DNA of 64,000 nucleotides from Algoriphagus sp. PAP.12. Its GTDB lineage: Bacteria > Bacteroidota > Bacteroidia > Cytophagales > Cyclobacteriaceae. The first letter of the stretch is position 1, and every line of letters starts with the position of its first letter. This document shows, piece by piece, positions 48,985 through 58,424 of the stretch. The stretch lies in contig NZ_JAPPSQ010000006.1 of assembly GCF_026652115.1 (NCBI RefSeq), positions 124,001 to 188,000 on the forward strand, in the 5' to 3' direction. Both the position numbers and the translations under genes were made by a program. The notes beneath the pieces are model-generated. The model saw only the letters and a list, made by a program, of their open reading frames with translations. It was not told the origin of the DNA and searched no databases.

Positions 48985-49013
48985 CAGATTCAAAAATGAA
49001 TCTGATATCTTTG
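48985..49013 (+). promoter_or_regulatory. tetR promoter with overlapping inverted repeat
   Basis: CAGATTC (48985-48991) and GAATCTG (48998-49004) are perfect 7-bp inverted arms. They sit immediately upstream of TATCTTTG (49006-49013), a perfect TAnnTTTG -7 element, 21 bases before the TetR-family ATG. A repressor at this site would block its own promoter. Confidence 0.6.
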
Positions 49014-49034
49014 TTCGAATGCAATTCATCAATT

Positions 49035-49679
49035 ATGAGTAAAAAAATCAACATCGAAAATAAGATTTTGGAAAAGTCCTATCAGTTGTTTTTGAACAAG
49101 GGGTACAGGCATACCACTATGGATGATATTGCTCAGGAGCTGATGATGAGCAAAAAGACACTTTACAAGTATTTTCCAGGGAAGCTGGAACTGCTTCAAG
49201 CTTCTTTTGAAAAACTAAAAACCCGGATGACAGCCAAGGTAGAGGCGATTTTGGACAATCGTTACATCAGTTTTCCCTTGAAATTGAAGTCATCTCTTTC
49301 CGTAATTGCCCAGCATTTGGCTCCCATTAATCCAAGCTTATTTGAGGATTTGCATGAGCATGCACCTGAGGTTTGGGAGGATTTGAGAGATTATATCAAT
49401 GAATCTGCTTTCGAAAGATTTCAAAAATTGATAGAGCAGGGGATCAGCCAAGGGCTGGTCAAAGAACATATCAATGTGAGTCTGGTAGTTACTTTGTATG
49501 CTTCTGCTGTCCAATCACTATTGAGTCCTAAATTTTTGAGCCAATTTCCTGAAAGTATCCAAAAAGGAATGAAAATTCCGCCTGCAGACATTTACGATCA
49601 GGCGATCACTATCATCTACAATGGGATTTTGACCGAGGAAGCAAGGGAGGAATTTACCAATGCACCTGATCCTGTTTAA
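49035..49679 (+). CDS. TetR/AcrR family transcriptional regulator
   Basis: A 214-residue TetR-type repressor. The N-terminal HTH is KILEKSYQLFLNKGYRHTTMDDIAQELMMSKKTLYKYFPGKLELLQASF, and the rest is a helical ligand-binding domain. ATG 49035 is preferred: upstream codons overlap the promoter and candidate operator. Ligand and targets are unknown; no efflux gene is adjacent. Autoregulation is likely from the inverted repeat at its promoter. Confidence 0.92.
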   Translation: MSKKINIENKILEKSYQLFLNKGYRHTTMDDIAQELMMSKKTLYKYFPGKLELLQASFEKLKTRMTAKVEAILDNRYISFPLKLKSSLSVIAQHLAPINPSLFEDLHEHAPEVWEDLRDYINESAFERFQKLIEQGISQGLVKEHINVSLVVTLYASAVQSLLSPKFLSQFPESIQKGMKIPPADIYDQAITIIYNGILTEEAREEFTNAPDPV

Positions 49680-49855
49680 CTCGGATTTTTCGATAGGATT
49701 CATTAATGAGTATTTCAATTGCGATAAAATCAACCCGATTGGAAATTTTTGCATAGCATCGCTATGGTAAAATTGAAATCAGTTTTTTTGCTTTTGAAGC
49801 AATTGAGAGACGTAATAGACTTACTGTTGAATACTCCGGGTTTAATGGTTTTCCT

Positions 49856-49863
49856 TATCTTTG
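49856..49863 (+). promoter_or_regulatory. -7 promoter element of metG
   Basis: TATCTTTG matches TAnnTTTG and lies 36 bases before the metG ATG. No well-spaced -33 TTTG is seen. Confidence 0.5.
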
Positions 49864-49899
49864 CGACCTGATATAGAAATAGAAAATTCCCCTCAATAA

Positions 49900-51957
49900 A
49901 TGAGTAAAAATTTCAAAAGATATACCATCACCTCAGCATTGCCCTATGCCAATGGTCCTTTGCATATTGGTCACTTGGCCGGATGCTATGTTCCCTCAGA
50001 TATCTATGCTAGATTTTTGAGATCCAATGGCAAGGATGTGCTTTATGTCTGCGGGTCTGATGAGCATGGAGTTGCGATTACCATCAAAGCAAAAAAGGAG
50101 GGCAAAACCCCTCAAGAAGTCGTGGATTTCTATCATTCCATGATGAAAAATAGCTTTGAGCAATTCGGAATTAGCTTTGATCACTATTCTAGAACTTCCG
50201 CTCCGATTCATCATGAAACGGCACAGGAATTTTTCAAGGATCTCTATGAAAAAGGAGAGTTCTTGGAGCAAAGTACCGAACAATATTACGATGAGGAAGC
50301 TGGACAGTTTTTAGCCGATAGATATATCGAGGGAACGTGCCCAAAATGTGGCTTTGAGCATGCCTATGGAGATCAGTGTGAAAGATGCGGCTCTTCCTTA
50401 AGCCCAACAGAATTGATTAATCCAAAGTCTAAATTGAGTGGAGGAACGCCCGTTTTGAAGGAAACCAAACATTGGTTTTTGGACTTGGCTAGGTACCAGC
50501 CATTCTTGAAAAAATGGATTTTGGAGGAGCATGCTGAAGATTGGAAAAACAATGTCTTGGGACAATGTCGCTCTTGGCTAGAGGCTGGGGATGGCTTACA
50601 GGCAAGATCCATGACTCGTGACCTGGATTGGGGCATCAAAGTTCCTTTGCAGGATGCGGAAGGGAAAGTCCTTTACGTGTGGTTTGATGCGCCGATCGGA
50701 TACATTTCTTCCACAAAAGAGTGGGCAGCACAAGAAGGAAAAGACTGGAAGCCCTACTGGAAGGATGAAGAAACCAAATTGGTTCACTTCATTGGAAAAG
50801 ATAATATCGTATTCCACTGCATCATTTTCCCAGCAATTTTGAAAACTCACGGTGGCTATGTGCTTCCTGATAATGTGCCTGCCAACGAATTCTTGAACTT
50901 GGAAGGAGATAAGATTTCCACTTCCAGAAACTGGGCAGTTTGGTTACATGAATACTTAGAGGAGTTTCCAGGTAAACAAGATGTCTTGAGATATGTATTG
51001 ACTTCTAATGCTCCAGAAACCAAGGATAATGACTTTAGCTGGAAGGATTTCCAAGCGAGAAACAATTCCGAATTGGTTGCCATTTACGGTAATTTTGTCA
51101 ATAGAGCTGTTGTCCTGACTCAGAAATATTACCAGGGAGTGATTCCTTCAAAAGGTGAATTGACTGGTTATGATCAGGAGGTTTTGGATGCTTTGGCAGA
51201 ATTCCCTTCCAAAATCGCTGCTTCAGTGGAGCGTTACAGGTTCCGTGAAGCGTTGGGGATCATGATGGATTTGGCTCGATTAGGAAATAAATACCTGGCT
51301 GATACCGAACCTTGGAAGACCATCAAAACCGACGAGGTTAGAACGGCCACCATTATGAATATTGCTTTGAATATCGCTGCTAGTTTGGCGATTGTTTCCG
51401 AGCCATTCCTTCCTTTCACCGCTCAAAAGTTGGTGGATTTATTTGGAATCAAGAACCCGACTTGGGATCAAGCTGGCAATCCAAATCTGTTGGAAGAAGG
51501 AAGTAGCATTGGTCAGATGGGCCTATTGTTTGAGAAAATCGAAGACAACGTAGTAGAAGCACAGTTACAAAAATTATTAGACGCTAAGAAGATGAATGAA
51601 GCAACAAACGCACCTGTGACAGCGATGAAAGAAATTATCACATATGATGATTTTGCAAAATTGGATATGAGAGTGGTGACTATTTTGGAAGCTGAAAAAA
51701 TGCCTAAATCCAAAAAGCTGATCAAGTTGAAAGTAGATACTGGATTAGGTCATAAAACCGTGTTAAGTGGAGTTGCTGAGCATTTTGAGCCTGAGTTTTT
51801 GGTTGGAAAGCAAGTGACTATGCTGATCAATTTGGCACCTAGAAAAATGATGGGAATCGATTCTGAAGGAATGATCCTGATGGCAGAAGACAAAGATGGA
51901 AAACTGAAATTATTGACTCCTCATGAGGGTACTGCAAGTGGATCGACGATAAGTTAA
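49900..51957 (+). CDS. metG: Methionyl-tRNA synthetase with C-terminal tRNA-binding domain
   Basis: Class I aminoacyl-tRNA synthetase of 685 residues. HIGH is in [18 protein letters not shown] appears as KISTS in [10 protein letters not shown], and the zinc knuckle shows [18 protein letters not shown]. The C-terminal ~110 residues are an EMAP/Trbp111-type OB domain ([31 protein letters not shown], ... [17 protein letters not shown]) that dimerises and binds tRNA. It has its own promoter element and a strong terminator. Confidence 0.97.
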   Translation: MSKNFKRYTITSALPYANGPLHIGHLAGCYVPSDIYARFLRSNGKDVLYVCGSDEHGVAITIKAKKEGKTPQEVVDFYHSMMKNSFEQFGISFDHYSRTSAPIHHETAQEFFKDLYEKGEFLEQSTEQYYDEEAGQFLADRYIEGTCPKCGFEHAYGDQCERCGSSLSPTELINPKSKLSGGTPVLKETKHWFLDLARYQPFLKKWILEEHAEDWKNNVLGQCRSWLEAGDGLQARSMTRDLDWGIKVPLQDAEGKVLYVWFDAPIGYISSTKEWAAQEGKDWKPYWKDEETKLVHFIGKDNIVFHCIIFPAILKTHGGYVLPDNVPANEFLNLEGDKISTSRNWAVWLHEYLEEFPGKQDVLRYVLTSNAPETKDNDFSWKDFQARNNSELVAIYGNFVNRAVVLTQKYYQGVIPSKGELTGYDQEVLDALAEFPSKIAASVERYRFREALGIMMDLARLGNKYLADTEPWKTIKTDEVRTATIMNIALNIAASLAIVSEPFLPFTAQKLVDLFGIKNPTWDQAGNPNLLEEGSSIGQMGLLFEKIEDNVVEAQLQKLLDAKKMNEATNAPVTAMKEIITYDDFAKLDMRVVTILEAEKMPKSKKLIKLKVDTGLGHKTVLSGVAEHFEPEFLVGKQVTMLINLAPRKMMGIDSEGMILMAEDKDGKLKLLTPHEGTASGSTIS

Positions 51958-51986
51958 TCTTTAGTATCCAGAAAGAAGTATCAAGA

Positions 51987-52019
51987 GCCAAGAGTTTAGT
52001 CTCTTGGCTTTTTATTTTT
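51987..52019 (+). terminator. metG terminator
   Basis: GCCAAGAG (51987-51994) pairs with CTCTTGGC (52001-52008) around a 6-nt loop, followed by TTTTTATTTTT. It is 30 bases past the metG stop. Confidence 0.88.
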
Positions 52020-52027
52020 CGCAGAAA

Positions 52028-53149
52028 TCATAATGAACCCAACCATCTAGCAAGCTGGACATCATGGACCAGATATCGGTCTTCGTCTTTGATTATCAAT
52101 TCGGATTTTTCCAGAGCTTTCAATGCGGTACGAACAGAACTAACCGCGCCCAAATTGTGATTTTGAATAAACTCTTTGGAAAAAGGATTGATCAAAGGTT
52201 CCTCTTTTGCTACGGCTTTCAAAACAGTCCACTGGGTTCGGGTAAGAATTCTCTGAAAATTGGAAAAAACAGCCTTTTGTTGCTCCAAAATTTCTTCAAA
52301 AACCTCTTGCGCTTTGGATTCATCTACAGATTGATAGTCTCCGTATAAGCGGTTGCAAGTCAATTGAATAGTGAAAGTTTGGCCTCTACTCCAGGAATAA
52401 ATCAATTGGATGGAATCGGCATCGATAGTTTTATCCGCCTCGGTAAAAAAATGTTGGATAAATTCCGTATAAGATTTCAACTCAATTGGCCGAAGGGACT
52501 CCAAAACTGCGCTTTGATAAAATGGGCGTTTTGTTTCCATAAACATGGCTTCCATCATGCCTCGATGACTACCACTGAAAATGAATCTGATATCGGGGAT
52601 TTGCTGAATCCAAGTTCTGAAAACTGCTTCTCCTTTTTCGTTTTCAAATGTGCTGATTTGCTGAAATTCGTCAATGGCTATGATTACTCTTTTCTTCCTT
52701 GTTCTAAGAAAATCACTTAATGAAATCAATGAGTCTTTAACTTTTTCAGGCTGATTAATTTTAAGAGCTATTTCGGGCAAACCAGTCAGGCTATTAAATT
52801 TTAATGTCGCCCCAATTGATGCTAGTAGATTTTGGATAGATTGGTTGATGCCATTTTTTGTTCTCCCATATTTTTCAAAAACCGCAGCTGAAATTGCCTG
52901 AATAGCTTCTTCCATGTTTTGGGTAGCAAGAAGATCAACATAAATAGTTTCGTAGTCATTGGATTTGCTTAAGTCCTCAAAAAGCCGGTGGATCAATGCA
53001 GATTTGCCCAACCTTCTCCAGGCATATAAAACAATATTTCTTTCGTTCTCAATATGGGATTTGAGTTGGGAAAGTTCCTTTTCTCTATTACAGAAAAATT
53101 TTTTTCCATTATATCCGGTAATAACAAATGGATTCGAAGGATTTTTCAT
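52028..53149 (-). CDS. AAA/STAND-like ATPase of the archaeal-type ATPase group
   Basis: A 373-residue ATPase. The P-loop is AWRRLGKSALIHR (about 43-55), in which the first glycine of Walker A is replaced; Walker B is VIIAIDEFQQIS and sensor 1 is IRFIFSGSHRG. A C-terminal winged-helix-like region (RILTRTQWTVLKAVAKEEPLINPFSKEF, ... RTALKALEKSELIIKDEDRY) follows. This matches the COG1672-type predicted ATPases found singly in bacteria, sometimes linked to mobile or toxin-antitoxin-like loci, with no settled function. An inverted repeat lies upstream. Confidence 0.83.
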   Translation of the reverse strand: MKNPSNPFVITGYNGKKFFCNREKELSQLKSHIENERNIVLYAWRRLGKSALIHRLFEDLSKSNDYETIYVDLLATQNMEEAIQAISAAVFEKYGRTKNGINQSIQNLLASIGATLKFNSLTGLPEIALKINQPEKVKDSLISLSDFLRTRKKRVIIAIDEFQQISTFENEKGEAVFRTWIQQIPDIRFIFSGSHRGMMEAMFMETKRPFYQSAVLESLRPIELKSYTEFIQHFFTEADKTIDADSIQLIYSWSRGQTFTIQLTCNRLYGDYQSVDESKAQEVFEEILEQQKAVFSNFQRILTRTQWTVLKAVAKEEPLINPFSKEFIQNHNLGAVSSVRTALKALEKSELIIKDEDRYLVHDVQLARWLGSL

Positions 53150-53186
53150 AAAAAATCAAGAAATAATTGTTGTGTTGTAAAATACG

Positions 53187-53203
53187 TTGCGTAATTTACG
53201 CAA
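53187..53203. promoter_or_regulatory. Inverted repeat upstream of the AAA ATPase gene
   Basis: TTGCGTAATTTACGCAA has perfect 7-bp arms around ATT and lies 38-54 bases before the minus-strand ATPase start. The position fits an operator over the promoter; the ATPase's own winged-helix region is one possible binder. Confidence 0.5.
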
Positions 53204-53290
53204 TAAAAAATGGATAAAAAAATAGTGGGAATTTTTTGAATCTCTCTGATTTTGGGTCTTGATTCTTGTGTCTAGGGTTTTGATTCTAAA

Positions 53291-54193
53291 TCAATGAAGC
53301 GGTCTTTTCTTGATCATTCCGCCTTTTGTGTCTTTGATCGGATACTGGATTACGAAGGCTTTCGGGTCTATTTTATTGATTTCAGTTAAAACTCCTGTGA
53401 CTTCCAGTCGAGTAACCACACAGAAAAGCACGTTTCTATCCGGGTTTTTAGCTTTTTCACCAAATCCTCCATCTGCTTTGAATGCAGTAACTCCCCGTCC
53501 CAAATCATAGGTGATTTTCGCTTTGATATCCTCTGAATGTTCTGAAATAATCATTACTCCGATGTATTCTTCCACACCATTGATTAGGAAGTCTACCGTT
53601 CTAGAGGCTGAGAAATAGGTGAGCATGGAATACATTGCCGTTTCCAAATTGACGAAGATGGCTGTGACGATAAAAAGGCAAACGTTAAATACTGTAATAA
53701 AATCCCCGACAGTCAAACTGGACTTTCTAGAAACCTGGATTGCTAAAACCTCAGTTCCATCAATAACAGCTCCTCCCCGGATTGCAAAACCAATTCCACA
53801 ACCTAAAAAGAACCCTCCAAAAACAGCGATCAATAGTTTATCGGCAGTGATTACGGGAAGCTCGATATAGTGAACCAAAAGCGCCAGAGTCAGAATGGCT
53901 AATGTACTTTTGATAGCGAAGGAAAAAGAGAGTTGTTTATAGCCTAGGTAAATAAAAGGAAGGTTTACCAAGATTATCAAAAGCGAAAGATCAAGCGGTG
54001 TCAGCATTTCAAGTAAAAGCGACATCCCCATAGCTCCTCCATCAAAGAATCCATTGGGAAGAAGAAACCCTTTCAAACCAATACTGGCCATGATTACTCC
54101 AATTCCAATAAATATGACATCCTTCACCAAGCGCATTGTTGTCACCCTCTTGACAAAGGCTGCATCCTGAATTTTTAAAATTCGCTTTACCAT
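53291..54193 (-). CDS. YitT family (DUF2179) membrane protein
   Basis: A 300-residue protein with five to six transmembrane segments in the first 190 residues (FIGIGVIMASIGLKGFLLPNGFFDGGAMGMSLLLE, ... FFLGCGIGFAIRGGAVIDGTEVLA) and a C-terminal cytoplasmic DUF2179 domain (GVMIISEHSEDIKAKITYDLGRGVTAFKADGGF, ... VTRLEVTGVLTEINKIDPKAFVI). YitT proteins are widespread; function is poorly defined. It is a single gene. Confidence 0.93.
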   Translation of the reverse strand: MVKRILKIQDAAFVKRVTTMRLVKDVIFIGIGVIMASIGLKGFLLPNGFFDGGAMGMSLLLEMLTPLDLSLLIILVNLPFIYLGYKQLSFSFAIKSTLAILTLALLVHYIELPVITADKLLIAVFGGFFLGCGIGFAIRGGAVIDGTEVLAIQVSRKSSLTVGDFITVFNVCLFIVTAIFVNLETAMYSMLTYFSASRTVDFLINGVEEYIGVMIISEHSEDIKAKITYDLGRGVTAFKADGGFGEKAKNPDRNVLFCVVTRLEVTGVLTEINKIDPKAFVIQYPIKDTKGGMIKKRPLH

Positions 54194-54320
54194 GTTCGAA
54201 ATTACTGCAAAAATTAGAATTGGGAAGATTTTTAATGGACAGATTAAGAACTTAATAGTAAAATCTAACTCGGGTTCATGTTAAGGATTTTGATAAAAAG
54301 GCTTTTAAAATTTATCTTTT

Positions 54321-54348
54321 ATTCAAAAAAACCTTTTATTTTTTGAAT
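54321..54348. repeat. AT-rich inverted repeat upstream of the Anbu operon
   Basis: ATTCAAAAAA (54321-54330) and TTTTTTGAAT (54339-54348) are perfect 10-bp inverted arms with an 8-base spacer, 50-78 bases before the ATP-grasp ATG. It could be an operator or part of an AT-rich upstream element; the low complexity makes chance plausible. Confidence 0.4.
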
Positions 54349-54398
54349 TACTGGCAAATTAGGTTAAATTATAAAGCGACTCTAAATTTTTGATTTGT

Positions 54399-55826
54399 AT
54401 GAAAATAGAAGGATATAATGCCTCTGAGCATTATGATGAAATGTTTACGAACATTGGAGAAATCCGCCCACATTATGAGGAGTTTTTTCAAAGCCTAAAA
54501 AAGATTCCAATAAGGAAAATGAACCATTTGCAGTTTTCAGCAAATCAGACACAACGAGCAATGGGGATGACTTTTAACGTGTATCATGACAATCAAGGCT
54601 TAGAAAAAATTTTGCATTTAGATATCATTCCAAGGATCATTCCCAATGACGAATGGTTGAAGCTAGAGGCTGGATTAAAGCAACGTACTTATGCTTTGAA
54701 TCTTTTCCTTCAGGATATTTACAATGATCGAAAGATTTTAAAAGATGGGATTGTCCCTGAGGATTTGATTTTAGGGAGCAAGGATTATTTGAAACCCTGC
54801 ATTGGGTTGACTCCTCCGAAGGGAATTTGGTGTCATATAACTGGGACAGACCTCATAAAAAACAAGGATGGTGAATATTATATTCTAGAGGATAATTTGA
54901 GATGTCCTTCCGGGGTGTCTTATATGCTTGAAAGCAGAGAAATTATCAAACGAGCCTATCCCAATATTTTTAATCAAAAAGGCATTCGTCCAGTGTCCGA
55001 TTATCCTGCTAAATTGTTAAAAATGCTTCAGCATTTATCCAATAAATCCAAGCCTGTAGTGGGGGTTTTAACTCCTGGGATTTATAATTCAGCCTATTAC
55101 GAACATTCCTATTTGGCATTGCAAATGGGGGTGGAATTAGTAAATGGTGTGGATTTAATCGTTGAGGATAAAAAGGTCTATATGCAAACTACAAGAGGGC
55201 TGGAGCAGATAGATGTTCTTTATCGGCGAATTGATGATGCATTTTTGGACCCGTTGACTTTTAGATCTGACTCAATGTTGGGAATACCGGGAATTTTTGA
55301 AGCATATAAAGCAGGAAATGTGGCATTGGCAAATGCTCCTGGAACAGGAGTGGCGGATGATAAAGCAGTGTATGCCTATGTGCCAAAAATTATCAAATAC
55401 TACTTAGGCGAGGACCCGATTTTGAATAATGTGCCTACCTATCTATGCAGAGAGGAGAAGGATAAACAATATGTATTGGATCATATTGAAGAACTGGTTG
55501 TCAAAGAAACCAATGCAGCTGGAGGTTACGGCATGTTGATAGGTCCTAAAGCCACCAAAGAAGAGCATTCCAAATTTCGAGATTTGATTAAATCCAATCC
55601 TACCAATTATATCGCCCAACCTACACTTTCACTTTCAACTGTTCCATCTTTAACAGAAGAAGGAGTAATGGGAAGACATGTGGATTTGAGACCCTATATT
55701 TTGTATGGGAATGAAATTGAAGTGATTCCTGGTGCTTTGACAAGGGTGGCGTTGAAAAAAGGCTCATTGGTTGTTAATAGCTCTCAAGGGGGAGGAAGTA
55801 AGGATACTTGGGTGTTGTATAATTAA
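54399..55826 (+). CDS. Circularly permuted ATP-grasp protein (CP_ATPgrasp_2/COG2308 type)
   Basis: A 475-residue enzyme of the permuted ATP-grasp family (former DUF404/DUF407). The acidic metal strand comes before the glycine-rich loop: YYILEDNLRCPSGVSYMLE (about 164-182) then VVKETNAAGGYGMLIGP in the C-terminal third, and DLRPYILYGNEIEVIPGALTRVAL near the end. The ATG at 54399 is chosen over a TTG nine bases upstream. It probably forms an amide or peptide bond. First gene of an operon with alpha-E, an Anbu-type protease homologue and a transglutaminase-like gene. Confidence 0.93.
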   Translation: MKIEGYNASEHYDEMFTNIGEIRPHYEEFFQSLKKIPIRKMNHLQFSANQTQRAMGMTFNVYHDNQGLEKILHLDIIPRIIPNDEWLKLEAGLKQRTYALNLFLQDIYNDRKILKDGIVPEDLILGSKDYLKPCIGLTPPKGIWCHITGTDLIKNKDGEYYILEDNLRCPSGVSYMLESREIIKRAYPNIFNQKGIRPVSDYPAKLLKMLQHLSNKSKPVVGVLTPGIYNSAYYEHSYLALQMGVELVNGVDLIVEDKKVYMQTTRGLEQIDVLYRRIDDAFLDPLTFRSDSMLGIPGIFEAYKAGNVALANAPGTGVADDKAVYAYVPKIIKYYLGEDPILNNVPTYLCREEKDKQYVLDHIEELVVKETNAAGGYGMLIGPKATKEEHSKFRDLIKSNPTNYIAQPTLSLSTVPSLTEEGVMGRHVDLRPYILYGNEIEVIPGALTRVALKKGSLVVNSSQGGGSKDTWVLYN

Positions 55827-55837
55827 ATTCAGAATTT

Positions 55838-56815
55838 ATGTTAAGTAGAGTAGCTAGCCATATTTATTGGCTTGGAAGATATCTAGAGCGTGCGGAAAAT
55901 TATGCCCGATTTATTGATGTGAATTTCAATTTGATGCAGGATTTACCTGTAGATTTGAAAGAACAATGGCAGCCGCTGGTTGCCGCGACCGGAGATTGGG
56001 AATTGTTTCAAACACTATATTCTGATTACGGAAAAAATCAAATTTTGTACTTTTTGGCATTTGATTCGGAGAATCCAAACTCCATGCTTTCATCTATCAT
56101 GAAATCTAGAGAAAATGCCAGAATCATCCGAGAAAACTTGAGTAAAGAGACCTGGGAAAAAGTCAATGAGCTTTACTATATGATGTTGGAAGGCAAAGAC
56201 AAAAAGATTTGGAAAAAAGCAGATCCCAGGTATTTCTTTGAGCGGATCAAAAACCAGATTTTATTGATTTATGGGATTGCAGATAATAGTGTTGCTAGAG
56301 TAGAGGGTTGGTATTTTCGACAGCTGGGACAGTTTTTGGAAAGGGCTGATAAGACTTCCAGGATACTAGACGTAAAATATCATATTTTGCTGCCTTCTGG
56401 ACAAGATGTTGGGACTCCCCTTGATTTTCTTCATTGGATGGCTTTGCTTAAATCTGTGACAGGATTCAATACCTATCGAAGAGTATATGGTACAATTGAT
56501 CCTTCTAATGTTGTAGAGTTTTTGGTATTGAATAAGTACTTCCCAAGATCCATTTATTATTGTCTTAAAGAAGCAGAGTATTGTCTACATCATATTTCTG
56601 GAAATCTTGATGGAGGGTTCAAAAACCCTGCAGAGAAGTCAGTTGGAGAGCTTCGGTCCAGATTGGAGTTTGCAGAAGTCTCAGATATTATTGGTTTTGG
56701 ACTTCATGAATATTTGGATAATCTGCAAATAAAGCTCAATAATTTATCAGATTTGATCGACAGTACTTACTTTCGACTCCGAGATAATTTTATCTCCCAA
56801 ACAAACGATCAATAA
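55838..56815 (+). CDS. Alpha-E domain-containing protein
   Basis: A 325-residue all-helical protein of the alpha-E (DUF403/COG2307) family. It opens LSRVASHIYWLGRYLERAENYARFIDVN and carries ADNSVARVEGWYFRQLGQFLERADKTSRILDVKY, the duplicated RxExxxR-type helices of the family. No enzyme activity is known; it accompanies permuted ATP-grasp proteins almost always and may be a partner or carrier. It starts 11 bases after the ATP-grasp gene and overlaps the next gene by one base. Confidence 0.93.
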   Translation: MLSRVASHIYWLGRYLERAENYARFIDVNFNLMQDLPVDLKEQWQPLVAATGDWELFQTLYSDYGKNQILYFLAFDSENPNSMLSSIMKSRENARIIRENLSKETWEKVNELYYMMLEGKDKKIWKKADPRYFFERIKNQILLIYGIADNSVARVEGWYFRQLGQFLERADKTSRILDVKYHILLPSGQDVGTPLDFLHWMALLKSVTGFNTYRRVYGTIDPSNVVEFLVLNKYFPRSIYYCLKEAEYCLHHISGNLDGGFKNPAEKSVGELRSRLEFAEVSDIIGFGLHEYLDNLQIKLNNLSDLIDSTYFRLRDNFISQTNDQ

Positions 56816-57564
56816 TGACATTTTGCATTGGCATCAAGACCAAAAACGGTTTGGTCGGCCTTTCTGATTCAAGAATTACTTCTGGAAACGAAACCACGTC
56901 TTCTAAAAAGGTTTTTACCGTCAATCGGGAGAAACATTCCTTTTTTATCATGACTAGCGGCTTGAGATCAGTTAGAGATAAGGCGATTACCTATTTTTCA
57001 GAGGTTATCGAAAAGCAAGATGAATCTTTCACCAAGCTGTTTCATGCGGTTAATGAGTTTGGAAATCAAGTAAAGGTGGTAGCTCGAGAGGATAAGAAAT
57101 TTCTAGAGGAGGCAGGTCTACATTTTAATTTGTTTTCGATCATTGGGGGACAATTAGAACATGATACAGAACCTAAATTATACTTGCTGTATCCTCAGGG
57201 AAATTGGATAGAAATCCGAAAAGGAACTCCCTTTGTGATTATTGGAAATACTGGGTTTGGAAATCCAGTTCTGAAAAGGTCCTTGCATCATGAAGATTCT
57301 CTGGAGTATGCTTTAAGATGTGCATTTTTGGCTTTTGACGCCACGAGGATATCTGCCAATGATGTGGACTTCCCTATCGATACAGTTGTTCTCAAAAATG
57401 ATGAGTATTTCATCACCGAAAAGCGATTTGAGCAAAAGGAATTAGAGCATATCTCTGCTTTTTGGAACAATAGGCTGAAAAATGCGATAGCAGAATTACC
57501 TGCCGATATCTTGAATTCCGCTATTGGGGAAGAAAATCAGACCGTTGAAAAAGAAGAGGCCTGA
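56815..57564 (+). CDS. Anbu-type proteasome-like protease
   Basis: A 249-residue Ntn-hydrolase of the Anbu (COG3484) group related to HslV and proteasome beta subunits. Thr2, exposed after Met removal, is the expected nucleophile (MTFCIGIKTKNG); Asp18 and Arg20 (LSDSRITSG) and the lysine pair 31-32 (SSKKVF) fit the active site. SGLRSVRDKA and IIGNTGFGNPVL are further family-like stretches. The ATG overlaps the stop of the alpha-E gene (TAATG), indicating coupled translation. No unfoldase gene is adjacent, consistent with Anbu. Confidence 0.88.
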   Translation: MTFCIGIKTKNGLVGLSDSRITSGNETTSSKKVFTVNREKHSFFIMTSGLRSVRDKAITYFSEVIEKQDESFTKLFHAVNEFGNQVKVVAREDKKFLEEAGLHFNLFSIIGGQLEHDTEPKLYLLYPQGNWIEIRKGTPFVIIGNTGFGNPVLKRSLHHEDSLEYALRCAFLAFDATRISANDVDFPIDTVVLKNDEYFITEKRFEQKELEHISAFWNNRLKNAIAELPADILNSAIGEENQTVEKEEA

Positions 57565-57566
57565 TA

Positions 57567-58424
57567 ATGCTAATTCAAGTTAATCATCTGACTGATTATC
57601 AATATTCTGATCTCGTTGGGTTGGGGGTTCATAAACTATTTTTGGTTCCTCAACATAGACCATATTTTAGAATTGAACACCAAAAGATACGGATTGAACC
57701 TGGACCAGTAGATTCGAATTTCAGACAGGATTTAGCTGGGAATTGGTATCAACAGGCTTGGTTTACGGGTCAAACAGAGAATCTTAAAATCAATACTGAA
57801 TGGATTTTCCGAATGGATGCATTCAACCCATTTGGTTTTATCCTAGATAAGAATTTCGAAGATTCCGCTTGGAATGAAGAATATCCGATTTTCAACTATC
57901 AGGAGATTAAAGGCTTTCTATTGCCTTTTTTACAACAATTGTCAAAAAAGGACTTTAGAGAAGTAATAATTCCTTTAAAGAAAGGATCAGAGGGACTCGT
58001 AGATTTTTTGGTGAATTTGACACAAAAGATTTATGATGATTTCAAGCATAAAATCAGACATGAGCAAAATATTTGGCCACCTGATTTGACTTTCGAGCGG
58101 CATGAAGGTTCATGCCGAGATTTGGCTTTATTACTAATCGAAATCCTAAGGTCTATGGGGATTGCTTCCAGATTTGTTTCAGGATATGCCTTTAATCCGG
58201 ACTTGGAAGATGGGCATGAATTGCATGCCTGGGTGGAGGTTTATCTTCCGGGTTCAGGTTGGGTTGGGTTGGATCCGAGTTTAGGTTTGTTTTCAGACCA
58301 TCGATACATCCCCTTGGCTGTCCATTCTGATCCATTTTTGACTATGCCTGTGCAGGGAGCTTATTTAGGATCAGCCCAATCTACCTTACATACACATGTT
58401 GATGTCAAAGTGATCCGACCTTGA
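57567..58424 (+). CDS. Transglutaminase-like cysteine protease family protein
   Basis: A 285-residue protein of the COG1305 type. An N-terminal beta domain (about 1-90, LIQVNHLTDYQYSDLVGLGVHKLFLVPQ) precedes the transglutaminase fold. The triad is C183 (HEGSCRDLA), H220 (HELHAWVEVY) and D236 (VGLDPS). Such bacterial proteins are usually amide-bond hydrolases rather than crosslinkers. It starts two bases after the Anbu gene and is convergent with, and directly abuts, the gene ending at 58425. Confidence 0.92.
   Translation: MLIQVNHLTDYQYSDLVGLGVHKLFLVPQHRPYFRIEHQKIRIEPGPVDSNFRQDLAGNWYQQAWFTGQTENLKINTEWIFRMDAFNPFGFILDKNFEDSAWNEEYPIFNYQEIKGFLLPFLQQLSKKDFREVIIPLKKGSEGLVDFLVNLTQKIYDDFKHKIRHEQNIWPPDLTFERHEGSCRDLALLLIEILRSMGIASRFVSGYAFNPDLEDGHELHAWVEVYLPGSGWVGLDPSLGLFSDHRYIPLAVHSDPFLTMPVQGAYLGSAQSTLHTHVDVKVIRP

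Noticed and set aside
49752..49766. CATAGC-ATC-GCTATG hairpin after the tetR gene as terminator
   Set aside because: The stem is only 6 bp, and the T run comes some distance later; termination is possible but not supported well enough to list.
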